From Defluviitoga tunisiensis (lineage in GTDB: Bacteria; Thermotogota; Thermotogae; Petrotogales; Petrotogaceae): DNA of 64,000 nucleotides. This document shows positions 1 through 8,827 of this stretch, in pieces. Positions within the stretch are counted from its first letter, which is position 1. The number at the start of each line of letters is the position of its first letter. A program made the position numbers and the translations under genes. The stretch covers positions 124,001-188,000 of the forward strand of contig NZ_LN824141.1 of assembly GCF_000953715.1 (NCBI RefSeq). The letters are read 5' to 3'. The notes beneath the pieces were generated by a model, which ran no database searches, was not told the DNA's origin, and saw only the letters and a program-made list of their open reading frames with translations.

Positions 1-825
1 CAAGGATTAGCTCACGCAGTTAAAGTTGCAAAAGATTTTTTAAACAATGAGGATTTTTTAATGTTTTTAGGAGACAACCTCGTACATTTTGATCTTAAAA
101 GTTTTATTAAAAAATTTGAACAAAGTGAATATGAATCTTATATTTTACTCACACCTGTAGAAAACCCTTGGGATTTTGGTATTGCGTTGATAGAAGATTC
201 GAAAGTTGTAAAAGTTGTTGAAAAACCTAAGGTACCTCCCTCAAATCTTGCTATAGTAGGTGTATATATTTTTACACCTCTAATATTCGAAGCAATTGAT
301 CACTTATCTCCTTCCTGGCGTGGTGAATATGAGATAACAGATGCTATTCAATGGTTAATAGACAACTCTAAAAATGTTGGTGCACATATTATTGAAGGAT
401 GGTGGAAGGATACCGGAAAACCTGAAGATCTAATTGAAGCGAACAGAAAAATACTAAGTGAATTAAAAGAAATGCAGATAGAAGGAGAAATAAGAGAAGA
501 TTCATTAATTCAAGGTAATGTAGTTATTGGGAAAAATACCAAAATCATCAATTCCATTATAAGAGGTCCTGCAATAGTTGGCGACAATACCACAATAAGT
601 AATTCATACATTGGACCATATACAAGTATTGGAGATGGCGTTTATATATCTTCTTCAGAAATAGAACATAGTATCATATTAAATGATGCAAACATTTTAA
701 ACATACCTGTTAGAATAGAATCATCAGTTATTGGAGAAAATGCAAATATCATCTCGATAGAAAGGAAACCACATTCAATAAAATTAATCTTAGGAGATTA
801 TAGTCACATACAAATTCCAAAATAG
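1..825 (+). CDS. rmlA: Glucose-1-phosphate thymidylyltransferase, long form (5' partial)
   Basis: The reading frame is open from base 1, so the gene begins before the window; about 274 residues are visible. The product would transfer a nucleotidyl group to a sugar 1-phosphate for activated deoxysugar synthesis (dTDP-glucose in this family). The nucleotidyltransferase part shows FLGDN (metal/NTP region) and VEKPKVPPSN, then WRGEYEITDAI and GWWKDTGKPEDL, typical of RmlA-like enzymes. From about residue 150 a left-handed beta-helix follows, with hexapeptide repeats such as IQGNVVIGKNTKI, as in the long archaeal/thermophile forms. The missing N-terminus holds the GxGTRL loop, so substrate specificity cannot be judged. 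A terminator follows directly. Confidence 0.85.
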   Translation, partial: QGLAHAVKVAKDFLNNEDFLMFLGDNLVHFDLKSFIKKFEQSEYESYILLTPVENPWDFGIALIEDSKVVKVVEKPKVPPSNLAIVGVYIFTPLIFEAIDHLSPSWRGEYEITDAIQWLIDNSKNVGAHIIEGWWKDTGKPEDLIEANRKILSELKEMQIEGEIREDSLIQGNVVIGKNTKIINSIIRGPAIVGDNTTISNSYIGPYTSIGDGVYISSSEIEHSIILNDANILNIPVRIESSVIGENANIISIERKPHSIKLILGDYSHIQIPK

Positions 826-835
826 ATAATACTAA

Positions 836-870
836 AAAACATAGAGACGTATTTGCCGTCTCTATGTTTT
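836..870. terminator. Bidirectional rho-independent terminator
   Basis: ACATAGAGACG and its complement CGTCTCTATGT flank a short loop, with an A-run before and a T-run after. It lies between the convergent rmlA-like gene and the minus-strand mutase gene and can serve both. Confidence 0.85.
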
Positions 871-889
871 TCTACATTATGTAACTAAT

Positions 890-2515
890 TTATATTATCT
901 TTCTGAGTCTTTCTTTCTCTCTTAAAATATTACCTTGATCATCAACCGCCTCATATGCTCCATTTATGACAGCAACCTTAATTTTTCCTTGAGCTATACT
1001 ATTACCTTGTAAGCCCACAGCGTCTAATATTCCTGTTTTTACTGCCATATATAACGTTTCTGGGTCGGTCAATGGATCTTCTTTGTCAATAGAAAATTCC
1101 TTTATCTTTTCAATTATAACCATAGCCTCATTTTTTAATAGATCTATTCTACTTTTAATTTCTGGATCGCTTTTAAAATCTGGCAACCCTCTTGAAGCCA
1201 AAGAATTGGCCTTTCTAACCATCTTCACACTTTCTAAAATCTCTTTAGAAGTAGCTCGTTTCATAGCTTCACAATAAGAAACAACATGAATTATATGAGG
1301 ATTCAAATACGATGCATAAAACATAGAAGCTACAAGTTGTCCCATTGCACTGTTTGGATCTGCTGGAAATGAAAGAAGACCAGTTCTAACCATTCTATAA
1401 GGAATAAAATTTTCGTCTTGTAAAGATTCAACTAATTCTAGTTTTGCAATAGCTTTTGCGATATCCATTTTTGGGGATAAGTTCGGTGGGGTATTCATCA
1501 TATACTGTTGAACATACCATCTTACTCCTAACTTTTTAGCTATATATGCTGATAAATAAGCTGTTGCAACTGCAAGACTATCATGTGCGTATCTTAACTC
1601 CCATTGATGAGAATCGTTTACCTCAACTGGTACATCATTTTCTGCATTCCATTTTATTCCTTGCATATTTTCTGTAATTGCTGCTAATAACGTTCTTTTA
1701 GAACGTTTATCGAGCTCAGAATACCAAAAAATTGGAATGGCAGCCCAAGCATTATTTATAGTTTGTTTTAATAGTTTTGAAAAATCCACTATATGAGTAG
1801 TTCCAGAATAACACCTAACTAGAGGATAATTTCCTCTTCGACTTGCTTGATATAAATTTATAAAATCTTCTTTAGATCTTATAGGTGCTCCACCTGCTCC
1901 ATCCTGATTAGGATCCATCTTATCTGGTTCAAAAAAATATTGCTGACAGTTTTGATCAGGCGCAAGTGAAATAATATCCAAAAGTTCTGAATCCGCTAAT
2001 TTTTTTATTTCTTCAATCGTTTCCTCAATTGTTTGAAGACCTATATGATGCCTTATTAAAGGATAAGGTGATTTAAATTCTATCCTTTCGGGTAAATTAT
2101 CAGGATAATTTTTCTTTTCTTCATACTTCATTTGACCTCTTAAAAAAAGCACTACATCTTCTTCCTCTTCAGAACCATCAAAAATCTTTTTGAATATACC
2201 ATACTTTCGTGCTACTTCTCCTGTTTCAAGAGTTCCACCGAAAATAAAATCTATCTTTTTATATATATCTAGCTCTTTAACTTTTCGAAAAAATTCGTCC
2301 AAAAGTTTAGTTAATGCGTCTGCTCCTAACCTGTAACTAATAGCTACTATGTCAGGTTTTTCATTTTCAATACTTTCAATAAGCTTATTTATAGGTACAG
2401 CTGCGCCTAAATTAACTACTTCATAACCTTCTCTTTTTGCCAATTCTAAAAAATTAAGTATTCCAGCAATGTGCACATCTATGCCTATCGAAGCAGCTAA
2501 TATTTTCTTCATCAT
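890..2515 (-). CDS. Cobalamin-binding mutase-like protein
   Basis: A 541-residue protein with an N-terminal B12-binding Rossmann domain (about residues 1-130). It carries the base-off cobalamin motif D13-x-H15-x-x-G18 and a downstream ISYRLG segment in the usual S-x-L position. The remaining ~400 residues look like a TIM-barrel catalytic part, distantly recalling glutamate mutase E (for example LVRCYSGTTHIVD and the PNLSPKMDIAKAI segment). I do not recognise the substrate. The start overlaps the stop of the upstream dehydrogenase by 4 nt, so the two are translationally coupled. A second ATG at 2512 fits the GAGGAGGG ribosome site slightly better. It is probably an adenosylcobalamin-dependent isomerase of an amino-acid-like compound; the reaction is inference. 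Confidence 0.7.
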   Translation of the reverse strand: MMKKILAASIGIDVHIAGILNFLELAKREGYEVVNLGAAVPINKLIESIENEKPDIVAISYRLGADALTKLLDEFFRKVKELDIYKKIDFIFGGTLETGEVARKYGIFKKIFDGSEEEEDVVLFLRGQMKYEEKKNYPDNLPERIEFKSPYPLIRHHIGLQTIEETIEEIKKLADSELLDIISLAPDQNCQQYFFEPDKMDPNQDGAGGAPIRSKEDFINLYQASRRGNYPLVRCYSGTTHIVDFSKLLKQTINNAWAAIPIFWYSELDKRSKRTLLAAITENMQGIKWNAENDVPVEVNDSHQWELRYAHDSLAVATAYLSAYIAKKLGVRWYVQQYMMNTPPNLSPKMDIAKAIAKLELVESLQDENFIPYRMVRTGLLSFPADPNSAMGQLVASMFYASYLNPHIIHVVSYCEAMKRATSKEILESVKMVRKANSLASRGLPDFKSDPEIKSRIDLLKNEAMVIIEKIKEFSIDKEDPLTDPETLYMAVKTGILDAVGLQGNSIAQGKIKVAVINGAYEAVDDQGNILREKERLRKII

Positions 2516-3597
2516 TCACCCTCCTCAACAAACTTTATTATGTCTTCAATGCTTTTGCCTTTTAGACCTAAATCTTCAACAGTTCTTCCAATCTTCCAAA
2601 AATTGCCGTCTAACATCACGTTTGCTATATTTATCATAGAATCAATTATTGGAGTATCGACACCAAATTCCTTACCAAATGATGATATTGGGACCAAACT
2701 CATCGGTACATCTTCTAAAAGATATCTATTATTTAAACTAGTTGGGGCGTAAATTCCTCTATAGCCTTCGTTATTACGTATCGCTTCATATAAAGTATTC
2801 CCTTCAACATCATAGGCATAACTAAGCCATTCTTTAGCAGTCAAAGGTTCCGCATTAAAAAGTTTCATCACATTACATCTTTCTTCATCAATTATTTCAA
2901 GAACTTTTGCAACAGAAGGAGAAATACCCTCAAAATAGAACTCAAATTTACCCGCAGTTGTTTCAACTCTAGCGGCATTTAAAATTAATGTGGCAGGATG
3001 AAAAACAACTGCTATATTATTAAAACTAGTATATATGATACTTTTAACAATATCAAATTCGGGCATGACCTGTAACAATATTTCCGCCAATTCAGGATTT
3101 CTAGATGCTGGTAAGGCAGAAACTGGCACGGCATTTTTTATTCTAAAAATTCTTGTAACTCCTGGATTAGACATTCGAGAAGCAAAAATAAAGGTTTGGG
3201 CTTCGGCTATAATAACATCTTTTTTTAGTCCTTTACTTTTCAAAACATTATAAAACTCTAGAGCACCACCTGTTCTGCCAGGATTCAGTACAATTATTTG
3301 TCCATCTTCAAGAAAAGGTACCATCTTTTCAGCTAATTCTTTATGAGCAAAAGCTGGAACTACTATTAAAATCAATTTTCTTCCTTTTATCGCTTCATCT
3401 ATCTTCGTGGTTGCAAAAGAAATTTTATATTCTCCCTCAACAACTGAACCTTCTATCTTTATTGAACGTGTCTGAATTATAGGATATATTCTTCTTCTTG
3501 ATCTATTAAAAAGACTAACATCAAACCCCTTCATAGCTAAATAACCTGCCAAAGCTTGTCCTCCATTTCCAGCACCAACTACAGATATTTTAATCAT
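2512..3597 (-). CDS. Opine dehydrogenase-family NAD(P)-dependent oxidoreductase
   Basis: A 361-residue protein with an N-terminal Rossmann fold (GAGNGG at residues 8-13) and a helical C-terminal domain containing the conserved His-Pro of the octopine/nopaline dehydrogenase family (H200 in VVFHPATLILNAAR). Family members make or break a secondary amine between an amino acid and a 2-oxo acid, or oxidise related compounds. The frame extends upstream, but the start at 3597 is chosen because AAAGGAGA precedes it by 7 nt and the Rossmann motif then sits at the normal distance. First gene of the operon with the B12 protein. Its promoter is covered by a 10-bp inverted repeat. Substrate unknown. Confidence 0.8.
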   Translation of the reverse strand: MIKISVVGAGNGGQALAGYLAMKGFDVSLFNRSRRRIYPIIQTRSIKIEGSVVEGEYKISFATTKIDEAIKGRKLILIVVPAFAHKELAEKMVPFLEDGQIIVLNPGRTGGALEFYNVLKSKGLKKDVIIAEAQTFIFASRMSNPGVTRIFRIKNAVPVSALPASRNPELAEILLQVMPEFDIVKSIIYTSFNNIAVVFHPATLILNAARVETTAGKFEFYFEGISPSVAKVLEIIDEERCNVMKLFNAEPLTAKEWLSYAYDVEGNTLYEAIRNNEGYRGIYAPTSLNNRYLLEDVPMSLVPISSFGKEFGVDTPIIDSMINIANVMLDGNFWKIGRTVEDLGLKGKSIEDIIKFVEEGE

Positions 3598-3643
3598 ATT
3601 TTCATCTCCTTTCAAAACAAAGAACCAGAAAAATAATAGATTA

Positions 3644-3674
3644 GTAACATAATATTTTATCATAATTATGTTAC
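3644..3674. promoter_or_regulatory. Candidate operator: 10-bp perfect inverted repeat
   Basis: GTAACATAAT (3644-3653) and ATTATGTTAC (3665-3674) are exact inverted copies separated by 11 nt, so arm centres are 21 bp (two helical turns) apart. The arms cover the -10 and -35 boxes. That is the layout of a repressor site for a dimeric regulator. No regulator gene is adjacent, so the protein is unknown. Confidence 0.6.
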
Positions 3675-3676
3675 AA
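3649..3676 (-). promoter_or_regulatory. Promoter of the dehydrogenase-mutase operon
   Basis: Read on the minus strand: TTGTAA (3671-3676), 16-nt spacer, TATTAT (3649-3654), about 50 nt upstream of the start codon. Both boxes lie partly inside the arms of an inverted repeat. Confidence 0.6.
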
Positions 3677-3835
3677 AATTTCTTCACAAATTCTATAAAT
3701 AGCCTATAATATTTTCTAAATCATACCTTTAGAGCAGGGTCGCTGATAAAATTTTTCACAAATAATTAACTAGTTTGTATTACTGTTTTTATTATATCAA
3801 GATAATATTGATAATGATTGAATTATAAAATTAGT

Positions 3836-3956
3836 ATTTGAATTTATAATGTGTCCGGACGGAGCCTCCCACCTTTCTCGATACAATTACCTAAAAGTTT
3901 AAAGAAATTAGAATTAGTGAAGATTACAATTAAGAATTTTGAAATTTCAAAAAATA
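3836..3956 (+). repeat. Dispersed intergenic element, copy A
   Basis: Shares ATTTGAATTTATAATG, a GC-rich stretch, a hairpin region, ATTAGTGAAGATTA and GAATTTTGAAATTTC in the same order with copy B (7882-8048). It ends about 35 nt before the MATE gene. The rest of the 3598-3989 gap holds the operator and promoter above, and otherwise only AT-rich sequence. Confidence 0.65.
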
Positions 3957-3989
3957 TGTATAAATTTGCGAAAAAGGAGGAAATAATCA

Positions 3990-5396
3990 ATGGTAGCAAA
4001 AAATGAGTTTTTAGGCACCGAAAGCATTGGAAAATTAATGTTCAAGCTGACACTTCCAGCTATAGCTGCACAGATTATTAACATGTTATATAACATTGTT
4101 GATAGGATATATATAGGCCATATGCCAGAAGTAGGAGCACTCGCTTTGACAGGATTGGGGGTAACTTATCCCCTTATTATTGCCATATCTGCATTTTCTG
4201 CTTTAATTTTTATGGGTGGAACTCCTCGGGCATCTATAAAAATGGGTGAAGGTGATTATGAAGGGGCAGAAAAAATAATGGGCAACAGTTTTATCCTTCT
4301 TGTCATCATTTCAATTATATTAACCGTTTTAGGATTAATATTTGATAGGCAGCTTCTCATGCTATTTGGTGCGAGTGAAAATACAATCGAATACGCATAT
4401 AACTATATGCAAATCTATCTACTTGGAACTATTTTTGTTCAGTTAACTCTTGGTATGAATTCATTTATAACTGCCCAAGGATTTGCAAAAACTGGTATGT
4501 ACACTATTTTAATTGGGGCAGGACTAAACATAGCTCTAGACCCACTGTTTATATACACTTTCGGTTGGGGTGTACAAGGAGCTGCTATCGCTACTGTTAT
4601 ATCTCAAGCAGTTTCGACAATATGGGTCATATCCTTTCTAAGAAGCGATAAAAGTGCCTTAAAGCTTAAAAAAGAACATTTCAAATTAGAAAAAGAAATT
4701 GTTCTTCCTATTTTTTCTTTAGGAATGGCACCTTTTATAATGCAATTCACAGAGAGTATATTATTTTTTAGTTTCAATTTCTCTTTATTGAAATACGGAG
4801 GAGACGTAGCTGTCGGCTCAATGGCAATACTCTCAACATTAATGATGTTTGCCATGTTCCCGCTTATGGGCTTTACTCAAGGAGCTCAACCGATTATTAG
4901 CTATAACTTTGGAGCAAAAAAACCAGAAAGAGTTAAAAAAGCATTTAACTTGTTATTATCTATATGTTTAATATACTCTGTAACTTTCTGGGCTCTTGTC
5001 ATGGCATTTCCGGATTTTTTTGCGGGTATTTTTACCAATGATTTGGCATTAAAAGAATTCACTGTTTGGGCAATGCGTATATATATGGCAGCCCTTGTAC
5101 TGATGGGAGCACAAATTGCATGTCAACAAACATTCATCGCAATTGGTAATGCTAAAACATCCCTTTTTTTAGCTTTGCTAAGAAAAGTTATTTTACTTAT
5201 CCCTTTGATATTCATTTTACCTATGTTCTTTGAAAACAAAGTTATGGCTGTCTATCTTGCAGAACCAGTTTCTGATACTATCGCTGTAATTGTTACAATA
5301 TCTATGTTCATTGTTCAATTTAGAAAATCTTTAAAAGAGATAGAGACTGAAAAGCCTGAAAAAATCAAAGAAGAATATCAACACCAAGAAACCTAA
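3990..5396 (+). CDS. MATE-family multidrug/cation antiporter
   Basis: A 468-residue inner-membrane protein with about 12 hydrophobic segments in two homologous halves. Typical MATE features are the opening SIGKLMFKLTLPAIAAQIINMLYNIVDRIYIG, the GMAPFIMQF segment at the start of the second half, and FTQGAQPIISYNFGA. Family members export cationic drugs, dyes or metabolites using Na+ or H+. AAGGAGG lies 9 nt before the ATG. The C-terminus is a charged cytoplasmic tail. It is transcribed alone: a repeat element lies upstream and a terminator downstream. The substrate cannot be told from sequence. Confidence 0.9.
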   Translation: MVAKNEFLGTESIGKLMFKLTLPAIAAQIINMLYNIVDRIYIGHMPEVGALALTGLGVTYPLIIAISAFSALIFMGGTPRASIKMGEGDYEGAEKIMGNSFILLVIISIILTVLGLIFDRQLLMLFGASENTIEYAYNYMQIYLLGTIFVQLTLGMNSFITAQGFAKTGMYTILIGAGLNIALDPLFIYTFGWGVQGAAIATVISQAVSTIWVISFLRSDKSALKLKKEHFKLEKEIVLPIFSLGMAPFIMQFTESILFFSFNFSLLKYGGDVAVGSMAILSTLMMFAMFPLMGFTQGAQPIISYNFGAKKPERVKKAFNLLLSICLIYSVTFWALVMAFPDFFAGIFTNDLALKEFTVWAMRIYMAALVLMGAQIACQQTFIAIGNAKTSLFLALLRKVILLIPLIFILPMFFENKVMAVYLAEPVSDTIAVIVTISMFIVQFRKSLKEIETEKPEKIKEEYQHQET

Positions 5397-5425
5397 CAAA
5401 GTATACTTACTAAATATAATTTAAA

Positions 5426-5460
5426 AAGACGCCTGTAAGGGCGTCTTAATTATTTTATTT
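5426..5460 (+). terminator. Rho-independent terminator after the MATE gene
   Basis: AAGACGCC (5426-5433) pairs with GGCGTCTT (5440-5447) around a 6-nt loop, followed by a T-rich but not pure T tail. Confidence 0.7.
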
Positions 5461-5544
5461 GTCTATGATTTCTTTAAATGAAAAACAACTTATATTAATA
5501 TTATTGTTATAGAATATAAATATATTTTATAACTATATTTTTTT

Positions 5545-5600
5545 AATTTTTTTCGGTAAGGATACCGAAAAATCAGTCAAGAACTACAGACTTTGTATTT
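5545..5600 (+). repeat. Dispersed intergenic element, copy D (hairpin part only)
   Basis: TTTTTCGGTA (5549-5558) pairs perfectly with TACCGAAAAA (5563-5572) around loop AGGA, followed by a segment ending AGTCAAGAA. This matches the second hairpin and flank of copy B. It lies in the leader region of the alpha-galactosidase gene, so a role as transcriptional pause or terminator is also possible. Confidence 0.55.
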
Positions 5601-5667
5601 ATTTTATATTCAAAAGCTCTTTTTATAATTTGTACATATTTAAAAACTTAATTTTAGGGGGTATGTT

Positions 5668-7806
5668 ATGCCTATAACTTTTAACAAAAAATCAAAAATA
5701 TGGTATTTGGAAACTCAGAACATGGGCTACGTTTTTGGATTAGACAATTTAGAAAAGTTAAAAAATTATTATTGGGGTCCTAAACTTCCTAGGCTTGAAG
5801 ATTATCCTACTGATAAGGATTATATAGTTACTGACAGATACTCTTGGAACCATGAATTTTCAACAAGGTCTGAAAACAACCATGTTGAACATTGTCTGAA
5901 AGTTGAATACTTTGATGGAGTTAGAGATGTAATTTTAAACTATGAAAACTATATAAATGAAGATAACTTATTAATTGTCTCACTTATTGATGCATATTAT
6001 GGATTGCGAGTAAGGTTGTTCTATCAATTAATTGAAGAATACGATATTATTGAACGCTGGATAGAAGTTGAAAATTCTTCATTAAAACCTATAAAAATTG
6101 AAGACATAAAGTCCGCATCAGTATATCTTGAAAATGAAAAAACCGCTAGATTAAATTATTTATGTGGCATGTGGGCTAATGAATTTTGTCTAAGATCTGA
6201 AGAAATAAATGAAGGAAAAAAGGTTTTAGAAAGTAGAGTAGGAAACACTGGTCCTTATCTTAATCCTTATTTTTCAATAGATTATGAAGCAAAAGAAGAC
6301 AAAGGAAGAGTATATTTTGGTTTGCTTGGTTGGAGCGGGAACTGGAAAATAGTTGTCCAAAAAAGAATATATGAACGAATAGCAATTGTTGCTGGTATTA
6401 ACGATTGGGATTTCACATACTTACTAGAACCTTCTCAAAGTTTCATTACGCCTAAACTCATGATTGGTTTTTCAAATGAAGGATTTTCAAAAGCTAGTCA
6501 AAATTTACATCATTATCAATTGGATTATATCCTACCGCAAGACAAGGCGCATAAATTACGAAAAGTATTATACAACTCCTGGGAGGCTACCACTTTTAAT
6601 GTTAACGAAGAAAATCAAAAACAATTAGCTCAAAAAGCTGCTCAAATAGGTGTAGAATTATTTGTAGTTGACGATGGTTGGTTTGGTAAAAGAAACAGTG
6701 ACAATGCTGGACTAGGCGATTGGTATGTCAATCCTGAAAAGTTTCCTAAAGGTTTGAAACCTTTAATCGACTATGTCAAATCACTTGGAATGGATTTTGG
6801 TATATGGGTAGAACCTGAAATGGTGAATCCTGATAGCGATCTATACAGAAATCATCCTGATTGGGTAATAAATTTTCCAAACAGACCCAGGACTGAACAG
6901 AGAAACCAACTTATTTTGAATTTAGCTAGAGAAGATGTTAAAGAATACATTAAAGAATTTATGGATAAGCTATTGACAGAAAATAATATAGATTTTATAA
7001 AATGGGATATGAACAGACACATATTTGAATCGGGTTGGCCAGAAGTAGAACCAAATAAGCAAAGGGAGATTTGGGTAAGATATGTATGGAACCTATATGA
7101 TATTTGGAACTATTTAAGAAAAAAACATCCGCATGTAACTTTTGAATGTTGTTCTAGTGGTGGCGGTAGAGTGGATTTAGGAATTTTAAGGTATGCAGAT
7201 CAAGTATGGACCAGTGACAACACAGATCCTTTTGATAGACTAGAAATTCAAGAAGGATTTTCTTATGCTTATGCCCCAAAAATAATGATGGCGTGGGTTA
7301 CTGATTGGGGAGGAAAAGATAAATATCCACTAGAATATATATTTCACTCGGCTATGATGGTATCTTTGGGAATTGGGGCAGATTTGAAGAAGTTTACGCC
7401 CGACGATTTTGCTATCGCCAAAAAACAAGTTCAACTATATAAGGAAATCCGAGATATAGTTCAGGAAGGATTCCAATACCGCCTTTCCTCAGTCAACAAG
7501 GAAAGATATTTTGCAGTTCAATATCTTACTAAAGATAAAAATGAGGGAGTAATTATTTATCTAAGAAATCCAAGAAGGTTTGGATTGTTTGATAGAGTAA
7601 ATATAAAACTTAAAGGATTAGAAGATAATTATCTCTATGGTATTTATGAAGGAATAAAAGATGAGGAAAAAGAAATTATTCAATTAACGGGCAAAGCATT
7701 TAAAGAAAGAGGCTTTATAATTGAGGATTCATACCTAGATTTCTTTTATAATGGAAAATCTCCCCTCTTTTACAGTAGAATCTTAAAAGTAAAAAAAATC
7801 GATTAA
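5668..7806 (+). CDS. Alpha-galactosidase, glycoside hydrolase family 36
   Basis: A 712-residue enzyme of the tetrameric GH36 subgroup size. It removes terminal alpha-1,6-galactose from melibiose, raffinose and galactomannan fragments. Visible motifs: VVDDGWFG at about 333-340, WVEPEMVN, the nucleophile D447 in IKWDMNR, CSSGGGRVDLG, and the acid/base D517 in TSDNTDP. The two catalytic aspartates are 70 residues apart, as in characterised GH36 enzymes. An N-terminal beta-sandwich and a C-terminal beta domain flank the barrel. No signal peptide, so it is cytoplasmic and needs imported sugar. A GGGGG ribosome site precedes the ATG. No transporter or regulator is adjacent, so it appears to stand alone. 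Confidence 0.95.
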   Translation: MPITFNKKSKIWYLETQNMGYVFGLDNLEKLKNYYWGPKLPRLEDYPTDKDYIVTDRYSWNHEFSTRSENNHVEHCLKVEYFDGVRDVILNYENYINEDNLLIVSLIDAYYGLRVRLFYQLIEEYDIIERWIEVENSSLKPIKIEDIKSASVYLENEKTARLNYLCGMWANEFCLRSEEINEGKKVLESRVGNTGPYLNPYFSIDYEAKEDKGRVYFGLLGWSGNWKIVVQKRIYERIAIVAGINDWDFTYLLEPSQSFITPKLMIGFSNEGFSKASQNLHHYQLDYILPQDKAHKLRKVLYNSWEATTFNVNEENQKQLAQKAAQIGVELFVVDDGWFGKRNSDNAGLGDWYVNPEKFPKGLKPLIDYVKSLGMDFGIWVEPEMVNPDSDLYRNHPDWVINFPNRPRTEQRNQLILNLAREDVKEYIKEFMDKLLTENNIDFIKWDMNRHIFESGWPEVEPNKQREIWVRYVWNLYDIWNYLRKKHPHVTFECCSSGGGRVDLGILRYADQVWTSDNTDPFDRLEIQEGFSYAYAPKIMMAWVTDWGGKDKYPLEYIFHSAMMVSLGIGADLKKFTPDDFAIAKKQVQLYKEIRDIVQEGFQYRLSSVNKERYFAVQYLTKDKNEGVIIYLRNPRRFGLFDRVNIKLKGLEDNYLYGIYEGIKDEEKEIIQLTGKAFKERGFIIEDSYLDFFYNGKSPLFYSRILKVKKID

Positions 7807-7881
7807 TGTCTTTTTAATTTTTGTAATATAAAATACAAGCGGAAACTTATATTTAATCTCTGAAGATTTTCTAAAATAATC

Positions 7882-8048
7882 ATTTGAATTTATAATGGGT
7901 CCAGGGCGAAGCCCTCTCCCTTCCTTGGTACAAGTACCGAAAAGTCAAGAAAATTCATGATTAGTGAAGATTAGAACTGAGTAGGTATTTTGTAAAAAAT
8001 CAATTCTAAAAAATTATAATAAGAATTTTGAAATTTCTAAAGACAGTA
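7882..8048 (+). repeat. Dispersed intergenic element, copy B (fullest copy)
   Basis: Contains two hairpins, AGGGC-GAA-GCCCT (7903-7915) and TTGGTA-CAAG-TACCGA (7925-7940), then AAAAGTCAAGAAA, ATTAGTGAAGATTA and GAATTTTGAAATTTCTAAAG. Copy A carries the same blocks in the same order, and copies C and D part of them. It ends about 35 nt before the barrel gene, so its right part may supply that gene's promoter and leader. Confidence 0.7.
7991..8020 (+). promoter_or_regulatory. Candidate promoter of the barrel gene
   Basis: TGTAAA (7991-7996), 18-nt spacer, TATAAT (8015-8020). It lies inside repeat copy B, in a stretch that copy A lacks. Confidence 0.45.
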
Positions 8049-8082
8049 CAGTATCTATATATATAAATGGAGGTGGATATAT

Positions 8083-8754
8083 ATGAAAAGATTTTCTATG
8101 CTCATTTTTGTTATGGTGTCAGTTTCTTTGAGTTTTGCTTTAGATTTGGTAGGAGGTATTAGTTACAACACCTATAATTTTGACTTCTTTTCGAATGATG
8201 AATTAATAAGTCTTTTTTCAGAAGAAATAAATAAAAGTATGGAAAACGGTTGGGGTGGATATGCCGGTGTTGGACTAGGAGGAAATATCGGCATTGAAAT
8301 TGGTGCTGACTTATTTAATAGTAAATATGAAAGTCCAGCTGATCAACAACCTGTTATATCTGTTGCACAATCTACTTTTGGACCTTACGCTGCTTTAAAA
8401 GTTAAAGCAAATGCCCCACTGTAGCCCATTAGTCTAGATTTAAAAGCTGCAGTTGCTTATTATTCAAATGAAACAACCTCAAAAGGAGAAATTTCGTGGG
8501 GACCTCTAACAGGTACCGCAGATTTATCTGGTTTAAAATTTAAAGGTCTTGGATACTTAATAGGTGGTGGATTAAATCTTAACATTACAAGGAGTCTAAA
8601 TTTATCTTTTAACGGAACCTATAGAATTGCTAAGCTTCCCCTTACAGAGGTTAAAAATATTGAAGGAGCTTACGAAGCATACGAAGGTGAAGAAAAAGTT
8701 GTAGTAGACTTATCTGGTTTGCGAATAGGGGCAGGTCTATCCTTAGAATTTTAA
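8083..8754 (+). pseudogene. Outer-membrane beta-barrel protein gene with an in-frame amber stop
   Basis: The frame runs from ATG 8083 (GGAGG 9 nt upstream) to TAA 8754, 223 codons, broken only by TAG at codon 114 (8422-8424). After the stop the frame continues as PISLDLKAAVAYYSNETTSK and ends GLRIGAGLSLEF, with alternating hydrophobic strands and a final aromatic, as expected of a barrel. The first part has a signal peptide (MKRFSMLIFVMVSVSLSFA) and Gly/aromatic-rich strands such as GYAGVGLGGNIGIEIG. There is no frameshift. One base change (for example from CAG or AAG) explains it. It resembles small porin-like barrels; function unknown. Recent pseudogene, sequencing error or readthrough are all possible. 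Confidence 0.8.
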
Positions 8755-8774
8755 TTGCAATTTGTGTATAAAAT

Positions 8775-8811
8775 AAAAAGATGGAGTTATAAGATTTAAC
8801 TCCATCTTTTT
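8775..8811. terminator. Bidirectional terminator
   Basis: AAAAAGATGGAGTT and AACTCCATCTTTTT form a long stem around a 9-nt loop. It can end the barrel gene on the plus strand and the tRNA transcript on the minus strand. Confidence 0.85.
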
Positions 8812-8827
8812 ATTTGAAAGGATTCTG

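Noticed and set aside
1083-1277. Plus-strand open frame inside the B12-binding gene
   Set aside because: Antisense shadow with no ribosome site; the minus-strand frame carries clear domain motifs.
5480-5545. Imperfect AT palindrome before the alpha-galactosidase gene (around TTATAGAATATA) as an operator
   Set aside because: Almost pure A/T, so such symmetry is expected by chance in this base composition.
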